The translations under genes and the position numbers were made by a program. The notes beneath the pieces were generated by a model. The model was not told the origin of the DNA. It searched no databases and was given only the letters and a program-made list of their open reading frames with translations. From contig JAPKCP010000086.1 in the NCBI GenBank assembly GCA_028822885.1, positions 1-11,288 on the forward strand: a stretch of 11,288 bases of DNA. Reading direction: 5' to 3'. Origin of the DNA: Yoonia sp. Its GTDB lineage: Bacteria > Pseudomonadota > Alphaproteobacteria > Rhodobacterales > Rhodobacteraceae. This document shows positions 7,264-11,288 of the stretch, piece after piece. The first letter of the stretch is position 1. The number at the start of each line of letters is the position of its first letter.

Positions 7264-7971
7264 TCACGGGGAGAAATGCGCATATTGCGACAACGTTTCC
7301 GTAATCATGCCCGCACGTCTATTATTTGTTGCAATTTTGCGGCTTGCGATCGGGGCATCCTCGTTCGAGACATCCACTGCCTCACTCATAGTAATGAGGT
7401 GCAGTGGTGCGTTAAAATCTGCTATCTCCGCAAATAATTTTGCTGTGCGTGGTGAAAAAAGTGGCACAATAACAGAGTTTTGACCGCGTAGCAGGCTTCG
7501 TGCGGCACTGGTCGCGGGGCAGGCCATTTGTTCATAAGCAACGACAACATCACAAACGATACCTGACGATCTCAGGTGTTCCACGATAGCCCCTGCGACA
7601 TATTTCCCCCGGACGTGGATCATCCGTCCTTTGGGTGCGGCCGCAACGATCATCGCCACTAGTTCACGGTTCGCGCCGTCGGCGTTATGGACCGCAAAGC
7701 CCATATCCGCAGCTGCATTGGCCGTCTGTGTGCCAACACACCAAGCAGCTATCCCCTTTTGAAGCCCCAGACGCGCGGCGGCTGCGACGCCGTGCACAGA
7801 CGTGAAAATCACATGGTCCACGTTCTGATACGAACCTGAGACCGCAAGCGGCACAATCTCTAATAACGGTGATATTACTGTGCGAACAGGCCCCTCATAT
7901 GCAACCTCAAGAGCAGCCGCAAACGCCTCCGATTGCGCTTTAGGCCGTGTGATGAGGACTGTAGCCGTCAT
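7264..7971 (-). CDS. hemD: Uroporphyrinogen-III synthase HemD
   Basis: This cytoplasmic enzyme closes and rearranges hydroxymethylbilane into uroporphyrinogen III, the branch point for heme, siroheme, chlorophyll and B12. It has 235 residues, in the usual 230-260 range. The family is poorly conserved, but the pattern fits. It starts with VLITRPKAQSEAFAAAL, continues with DHVIFTSVHGVAAAA near residues 52-66 and MIHVRGKYVAGAIVEHLRSSGI near the middle (the HemD-type crossover region), then VIVPLFSPRTAKLFAE and a C-terminal serine/alanine-rich segment. The ATG at 7971 lacks a strong ribosome site. It diverges from tsaD across 78 bases. hemC, which makes the substrate and often adjoins hemD, is not in the window. 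The Mic60-like and hemY genes follow on the same strand. Confidence 0.85.
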   Translation of the reverse strand: MTATVLITRPKAQSEAFAAALEVAYEGPVRTVISPLLEIVPLAVSGSYQNVDHVIFTSVHGVAAAARLGLQKGIAAWCVGTQTANAAADMGFAVHNADGANRELVAMIVAAAPKGRMIHVRGKYVAGAIVEHLRSSGIVCDVVVAYEQMACPATSAARSLLRGQNSVIVPLFSPRTAKLFAEIADFNAPLHLITMSEAVDVSNEDAPIASRKIATNNRRAGMITETLSQYAHFSP

Positions 7972-8049
7972 TCCGTTGGCAACCCTTGTTGATTGTTTTG
8001 CGATGATCAGAGTGTTACCTGCCCTACACCAACAGGCAATAGGCCCACC
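7972..8049. promoter_or_regulatory. Divergent hemD / tsaD promoter region
   Basis: The 78 bases between the two divergent start codons must hold the promoters for the heme-side operon and the tsaD operon unless transcripts start elsewhere. I see only poor matches to -35/-10 elements on either strand and no clear operator palindrome. The call rests on gene orientation. Confidence 0.4.
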
Positions 8050-9141
8050 ATGACAGATGCATTAACGGTTCTCGGAATTGAAAGCAGTTGCGACGACACC
8101 GCAGCAGCCATTGTTCGCATGGACGACACAGCACAGATTTTGTCATCCGTTGTTTACGGGCAAACGTCGCTTCACGCTGATTTCGGCGGAATTGTACCAG
8201 AAATCGCAGCACGGGCGCACGCCGAAAAGCTTGACCATTGCGTGGAAGACGCGCTTTTGCAGGCTAATTTGACGCTGTCCGATCTCGACGGGATCGCAGT
8301 GACAGCCGGTCCGGGGTTGATTGGTGGCGTTCTTTCAGGCGTGATGTGCGCAAAAGGATTATCCGCCGCGACTGGCTTGCCTTTGATTGGGGTCAATCAC
8401 TTAGCTGGCCATGCACTGACGCCACGCCTGACAGACAATGTCCCTTACCCCTACCTGATGCTGCTAGTTTCCGGAGGTCATTGCCAATTTCTTATCGTCA
8501 AAGGGCCGGATGATTTTAAGCGCCTTGGCGGCACTATCGACGACGCCCCGGGTGAGGCATTTGATAAAACGGCCCGCATTCTTGGGCTACCACAGCCCGG
8601 CGGGCCATCTGTTGAAAACACTGCCAAATTAGGTGATCCCAAGCGGTTCAAACTGCCGCGTCCGCTGCTTGATCGGCCCGGGTGTGATATGTCATTTTCT
8701 GGATTAAAAACGGCCATGCTACGTGCTCGTGATAGCGTTGTTGCTGAAAAGACGGGTCTAACAAAGACAGATCAAGCTGACCTTTGTGCCGGATTCCAGA
8801 CAGCGATCACGGCAGTTTTGGTTGAAAAGTCCCGCCGAGCACTGGTCGAATATCTGAAACTTGCGCCCTCTCAACCAACCTTGGCGGTTGCAGGTGGTGT
8901 CGCGTCAAACGGCATGATCCGTGAGGGATTGCAGGCGTTATGCGGTGAACTAAACGTCGCTTTCAACGCCCCGCCCCTCGCACTTTGTACGGATAACGCC
9001 GCGATGATCGCATATGTGGGCCTAACTCGGCTTGCGATTGGGGACGTCGATGACCTGACACTGTCAGCACGCCCACGCTGGCCACTGGATAAATCCGCTG
9101 CCCCGATGCTGGGGTCGGGCAAAAAGGGTGCGAAAGCATGA
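8050..9141 (+). CDS. tsaD: tRNA N6-adenosine threonylcarbamoyltransferase TsaD
   Basis: TsaD transfers the threonylcarbamoyl group from threonylcarbamoyl-AMP to adenosine 37 of ANN-decoding tRNAs (t6A), working with TsaB and TsaE in the cytoplasm. It has 363 residues, slightly longer than the usual 335-345 because of a C-terminal basic tail. The ASKHA-fold signatures are plain: VLGIESSCDDTAAA (7-20), metal-binding H117 and H121 in NHLAGH, LVSGGHCQ (139-146), MSFSGLKTA (214-222), AGGVASNGMIRE (281-292) and the metal ligand D315 in CTDNAAMIAY. The frame is open for 19 codons upstream. The ATG at 8050 is chosen because the family motif begins a few residues later. The ribosome site there is weak (TAGG). 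It heads the operon and overlaps gpsA by four bases (ATGA). Confidence 0.97.
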   Translation: MTDALTVLGIESSCDDTAAAIVRMDDTAQILSSVVYGQTSLHADFGGIVPEIAARAHAEKLDHCVEDALLQANLTLSDLDGIAVTAGPGLIGGVLSGVMCAKGLSAATGLPLIGVNHLAGHALTPRLTDNVPYPYLMLLVSGGHCQFLIVKGPDDFKRLGGTIDDAPGEAFDKTARILGLPQPGGPSVENTAKLGDPKRFKLPRPLLDRPGCDMSFSGLKTAMLRARDSVVAEKTGLTKTDQADLCAGFQTAITAVLVEKSRRALVEYLKLAPSQPTLAVAGGVASNGMIREGLQALCGELNVAFNAPPLALCTDNAAMIAYVGLTRLAIGDVDDLTLSARPRWPLDKSAAPMLGSGKKGAKA

Positions 9142-10100
9142 AGATTGCAGTCATCGGTGCTGGCGCTTTTGGGGCCGCACTTGCCATCACTTGGGCAGAG
9201 GCCGGACATGACGTGATCCTTTGGGGGCGCGATGCAACGGTTCTGAAGGCCATGCAAAGAGACCGGAAAGTCCCACGTCTTCCGGGTGCAATTCTACCAA
9301 AAAACGTCACCTGTTCTGCTGATTTAGACCCTATTTTTGAATGTGACACCATTGCGCTGGCTTTGCCTGCCCAAGCAATGCGGCCCTTCCTCAAAGCGCA
9401 TGGCACCGCGCTCAATGGCAAATCGTTGATCGCATGCTGCAAGGGTATCGACCTGACGACAATGACGGGGCCAGTTTCAACAATTTCCCAGCTTGTGCCA
9501 GACGCAGCTGCGGCGATGCTAACCGGTCCCAGTTTTGCGGCAGACATCGCAAAAGGCCTGCCAACCGCCCTAACGCTAGCAACGAAAATCGATAAAAACG
9601 GAATCGCCCTACAGGATATTCTGGCGACCCCGACATTGCGCATTTACCGCACGACCGACACCGTAGGGGCAGAATTAGGTGGTGCGTTGAAAAACGTCAT
9701 GGCCATTGCTTGCGGCGTCGCGATTGGGGCCGGACTTGGAGATAGTGCGCGCGCTGCCCTAATGACACGCGGATTTTCTGAAATGCTCACACTTGCTGAC
9801 AGACTGGGTGCTGACCGCGCAACGCTGGGCGGGCTGTCAGGGTTTGGCGATTTGGTCCTGACTTGTACATCAACGCAATCACGCAATTTCCGATACGGCG
9901 TGTCGCTGGCCACAAAATCCAACTTTGACGCAGGCACAACTGTTGAAGGTGCCACGACAGCAAAATCGGTCACTAAATTGGCCAAAACCCTTGAACTCGA
10001 CCTACCAATCTGCACGGTAGTCGCTGACCTTATTGACGGAAAAACCGACGTGGCCAGCGCGCTCAACGCGCTGATGGCCCGTCCTTTAAAGGAAGAATAA
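9138..10100 (+). CDS. gpsA: Glycerol-3-phosphate dehydrogenase [NAD(P)+] GpsA
   Basis: This cytoplasmic enzyme reduces dihydroxyacetone phosphate to sn-glycerol-3-phosphate, the backbone of phospholipids. It has 320 residues, within the normal range. The N-terminal Rossmann fold begins MKIAVIGAGAFGAALA, with the GxGxxG loop at 7-12. Catalytic-site residues fit the family: K102 in CCKGI, K185 in GGALKNVMAIACG, and D238 in SGFGDLVLTC, followed by TQSRN (246-250) and the GTTVEGATTA segment that contributes to cofactor binding. The ATG overlaps the tsaD stop (ATGA), implying translational coupling. yciI starts 2 bases after its stop. Linkage of tsaD and gpsA is common in alphaproteobacteria. Confidence 0.97.
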   Translation: MKIAVIGAGAFGAALAITWAEAGHDVILWGRDATVLKAMQRDRKVPRLPGAILPKNVTCSADLDPIFECDTIALALPAQAMRPFLKAHGTALNGKSLIACCKGIDLTTMTGPVSTISQLVPDAAAAMLTGPSFAADIAKGLPTALTLATKIDKNGIALQDILATPTLRIYRTTDTVGAELGGALKNVMAIACGVAIGAGLGDSARAALMTRGFSEMLTLADRLGADRATLGGLSGFGDLVLTCTSTQSRNFRYGVSLATKSNFDAGTTVEGATTAKSVTKLAKTLELDLPICTVVADLIDGKTDVASALNALMARPLKEE

Positions 10101-10102
10101 CC

Positions 10103-10375
10103 ATGCTTGTTGCCCTAATGGCGAAAGATAAATCCGGTGCTTTGCAAACGCGGCTGGATAATCGTGAAGCGCATTTGGCGCACGTCAAAGAATCTGGCAT
10201 TGTAGCGATGGCTGGCCCATTGCTTGATGCTGATGGCGGCATGTGTGGATCATTGATTGTGCTGAATGTCGATGACATGGCGCAGGCAAAGGCCTTTGCA
10301 GACAATGATCCCTACGCAAAAGCTGGTTTGTTTGAGACGGTCACACTCGACATTTGGAACAAGGTTATCGGGTAA
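10103..10375 (+). CDS. YciI-family small protein
   Basis: This is a 90-residue single-domain protein of the YciI-like family (ferredoxin-like alpha/beta fold). The conserved polar residues of the family are present: R21 and H24 in NREAHLAHV and D69 in NDPYAKAGLF, thought to form a His-Asp active site. GPL near residue 38 and GSLIVL near 49 complete the pattern. Some relatives are dehalogenases or small-molecule enzymes, but most, including this one, have no known substrate. An AAGGAAGA ribosome site lies about 9 bases before the ATG, inside the end of gpsA. The stop overlaps the next start (TAATG), so the gene is tightly coupled to both neighbours. Confidence 0.9.
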   Translation: MLVALMAKDKSGALQTRLDNREAHLAHVKESGIVAMAGPLLDADGGMCGSLIVLNVDDMAQAKAFADNDPYAKAGLFETVTLDIWNKVIG

Positions 10376-10797
10376 TGGCCTACTGGTTGTTCAAATCTGA
10401 ACCCGACGTCTTTGGCTGGGACCACCTGACCGCAAAAGGGGACGCTGGCGAGGAATGGGACGGCGTGCGCAACTACCAAGCGCGCAACAATATGCGAGCG
10501 ATGGCAGTGGGCGACCGTGGGTTTTTCTACCACTCCCGATCCGGCCTAGAGATCGTCGGAATCCTTGAAGTCTGCGCAAGCGCCCATCAAGATAGCACAA
10601 CCGACGATGATCGCTGGGATTGCGTGGACGTGCGGGCGGTAAGGCCCTTTGTCACTCCTGTTTCATTGCAAACGATCAAAACTGACCCTCGCCTAACAGA
10701 AATGGCGTTGGTCAAAAGTTCACGCCTCTCGGTTCAACCTGTGACGGACACAGAATGGGCCCTTGTTTGCGATCTTGGGAATACAGGACCGGGCTGA
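10375..10797 (+). CDS. EVE-domain protein
   Basis: This 140-residue protein consists of one EVE domain, a PUA/YTH-like fold that binds modified bases or nucleotides in studied relatives such as human THYN1. The hallmark segments are visible: AYWLFKSEPDVFGWDHL (2-18), EWDGVRNYQARNNMRAM (27-43), VGDRGFFYHS (45-54), VGILEV (61-66) and LVKSSRLSVQPVTDTEWALVC (112-132). The ATG overlaps the yciI stop by one base (TAATG). An upstream in-frame ATG (10354) lies inside yciI and is rejected because the domain begins exactly at 10375. The ligand is unknown. Free-standing EVE genes in proteobacteria mostly sit in housekeeping settings like this one, rather than in defence islands. It is the last gene of the tsaD operon. 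Confidence 0.92.
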   Translation: MAYWLFKSEPDVFGWDHLTAKGDAGEEWDGVRNYQARNNMRAMAVGDRGFFYHSRSGLEIVGILEVCASAHQDSTTDDDRWDCVDVRAVRPFVTPVSLQTIKTDPRLTEMALVKSSRLSVQPVTDTEWALVCDLGNTGPG

Positions 10798-10816
10798 ATC
10801 ACAAGAAACTGGTCCT
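10785..10816 (+). terminator. Weak hairpin overlapping the EVE stop codon
   Basis: AGGACCGG (10785-10792) pairs with CTGGTCCT (10809-10816), seven Watson-Crick pairs plus one G-U, around a 16-base loop that contains the TGA stop. It is followed by ACAAAAATCTG, not a U-run. It is the only stem I find at the end of the tsaD operon, so it may mark the transcript end or simply stabilise it. An intrinsic terminator is doubtful. Confidence 0.3.
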
Positions 10817-10890
10817 ACAAAAATCTGTCCATCACACTGTATTGAGGAAACGTTTAGAATTATCGCATCTCACGTAGCACTAAATTTTTT

Positions 10891-11105
10891 TTAGAAATAA
10901 GGGACTGATACCATGTTCGACCCCACATACTCCTGAGCATCACACACGAAACTGAGTTCTGGTTAGGGACATTATCGCGGTAGTGAGTAGACGAATCTTT
11001 GAGACGGATTTGGCGGCCGAACACTACTTTGTATTTAAACCTATAACGCAGAAAAGCCTCCCTATTCAAAGGAGCTGACCAGCCCCCCGCGGCTCCCTCA
11101 TTCAT
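10891..11105 (-). pseudogene. Possible decayed transposase C-terminal fragment
   Basis: Reading the minus strand from 11105, residues 17-37 of the frame give EAFLRYRFKYKVVFGRQIR followed by LK. This resembles the C-terminal stretch of IS5-like DDE transposases, where an E-x-A-x-x-R-Y-K...G-x-x-(L/I)-R-(A/S)-(R/K) pattern precedes a segment like xxCxxLNRM. Downstream, NSVSCVMLRSMWG fits the second part. A frame change near 10915-10924 would then give SNMVSVPYF and a TAA at 10893-10891, a plausible natural end. No ribosome site precedes the ATG at 11105, no catalytic residues are visible, and I find no terminal inverted repeat. The likeness is from memory of the family and could be chance. Confidence 0.28.
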
Positions 11106-11180
11106 AACGGAAGTTTGCGGGTTTGGGTTCCGGATTTTGTGGCTTCGGTTTGGGCAAGTGCGCGACCACTATTCGCTCTC

Positions 11181-11199
11181 ACACATGCTCTGCATGTGT
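11181..11199. repeat. Inverted repeat in the right-hand tail
   Basis: ACACATGC (11181-11188) and GCATGTGT (11192-11199) are perfect 8-base arms around TCT. There is no following U-run on either strand, so this is not an evident terminator. It may be a protein-binding site or a remnant of a repeat. Confidence 0.4.
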
Positions 11200-11288
11200 T
11201 GCCGGAACGGGACAGCGATTTGCCTGCAAACCACTGCCGGGCAATGAAACGCTGCGAAATGTCATGATCTCGCCTTGCGTGCTGCAGC

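Larger units (their letters stand above)
10798..11288. other. Gene-poor tail after the EVE gene
   Basis: About 490 bases without a convincing intact gene. Contents in order: the right arm of a weak hairpin at the EVE stop, a run of eight T at 10885-10892 with no stem before it, a possible decayed transposase C-terminus on the minus strand (10891-11105), and a G/T-rich stretch (11110-11157). An 8-bp inverted repeat ACACATGC-TCT-GCATGTGT (11181-11199) follows, and then sequence open in more than one frame to the right edge. Base composition and reading-frame quality look unlike the packed coding region to the left. Confidence 0.6.

Noticed and set aside
7993..8049. Upstream in-frame ATG for tsaD
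   Set aside because: The extra 19 residues have no family counterpart, and the conserved VLGIESSCDDT begins just after the ATG at 8050.
8963..10066. Long minus-strand frames (226 and 140 codons) opposite tsaD and gpsA
   Set aside because: Antisense shadows of well-conserved genes, with Ser/Ala/Pro-rich translations and no start signals.
10881..10894. Run of eight T as an intrinsic terminator for the tsaD operon
   Set aside because: No stable GC-rich stem precedes it on the plus strand, nor follows the pattern on the minus strand.
10860..11105. 81-codon minus-strand ORF as an intact gene
   Set aside because: No ribosome site and poor composition. If anything it is a fragment of a decayed transposase, so it is listed as a doubtful pseudogene.
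11110..11157. G-quadruplex in the G/T-rich stretch
   Set aside because: It lacks four runs of three G at usable spacing.
1..11288. tRNA, rRNA, CRISPR array, phage, toxin-antitoxin or defence genes
   Set aside because: I looked for conserved RNA-like blocks, spaced repeats and relevant protein motifs on both strands and saw none. The EVE gene is in a housekeeping operon and does not by itself indicate defence.

Overview
The window reads as chromosomal DNA from an alphaproteobacterium, most likely a marine Rhodobacteraceae (Roseobacter-type) species. The basis is protein character and gene order: a ugpBAEC set with a divergent LysR regulator, a hemD / Mic60-like / hemY heme-region cluster, and a tsaD-gpsA-yciI-EVE cluster. 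Genus cannot be fixed by eye.

Layout. (1) 1-3392, minus strand: a glycerol-3-phosphate ABC importer in transcription order ugpB (binding protein), ugpA and ugpE (permeases), ugpC (ATPase, cut by the left edge). A GC-rich hairpin separates ugpB from ugpA, and the downstream genes are tightly spaced. (2) 3393-3572: a divergent control region with a perfect 17-bp palindrome of LysR-type (T-N11-A) form. (3) 3573-4484, plus strand: the LysR-type regulator that probably binds there. (4) 4495-7971, minus strand: hemD, then a mitofilin/Mic60-like membrane protein, then hemY with TPR-like repeats and a C-terminal CxxC/CxxC zinc-ribbon-like segment. hemY converges on the regulator gene with only 10 bases between the stops. 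(5) 8050-10797, plus strand: tsaD (tRNA t6A synthesis), gpsA (glycerol-3-phosphate dehydrogenase), a YciI-like protein and an EVE-domain protein, joined by stop/start overlaps or a 2-base gap and so almost certainly one operon. (6) 10798-11288: about 490 bases without a convincing intact gene. They hold a possible decayed transposase C-terminus on the minus strand and some inverted repeats.

How it fits together. The ugp block imports glycerol-3-phosphate or related phosphodiesters. GpsA, about 6 kb away in another operon, makes the same metabolite from DHAP. HemD makes uroporphyrinogen III, and its two membrane-protein neighbours are widely found with heme genes in alphaproteobacteria. TsaD is an essential tRNA-modification enzyme, so the right-hand operon is mostly housekeeping. 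I see no tRNA, rRNA, CRISPR array, intact insertion sequence, phage gene or recognisable defence system. The window is largely ordinary core genome. The points most worth a second look are the divergent operator, the Mic60/HemY pair and the decayed right-hand tail.
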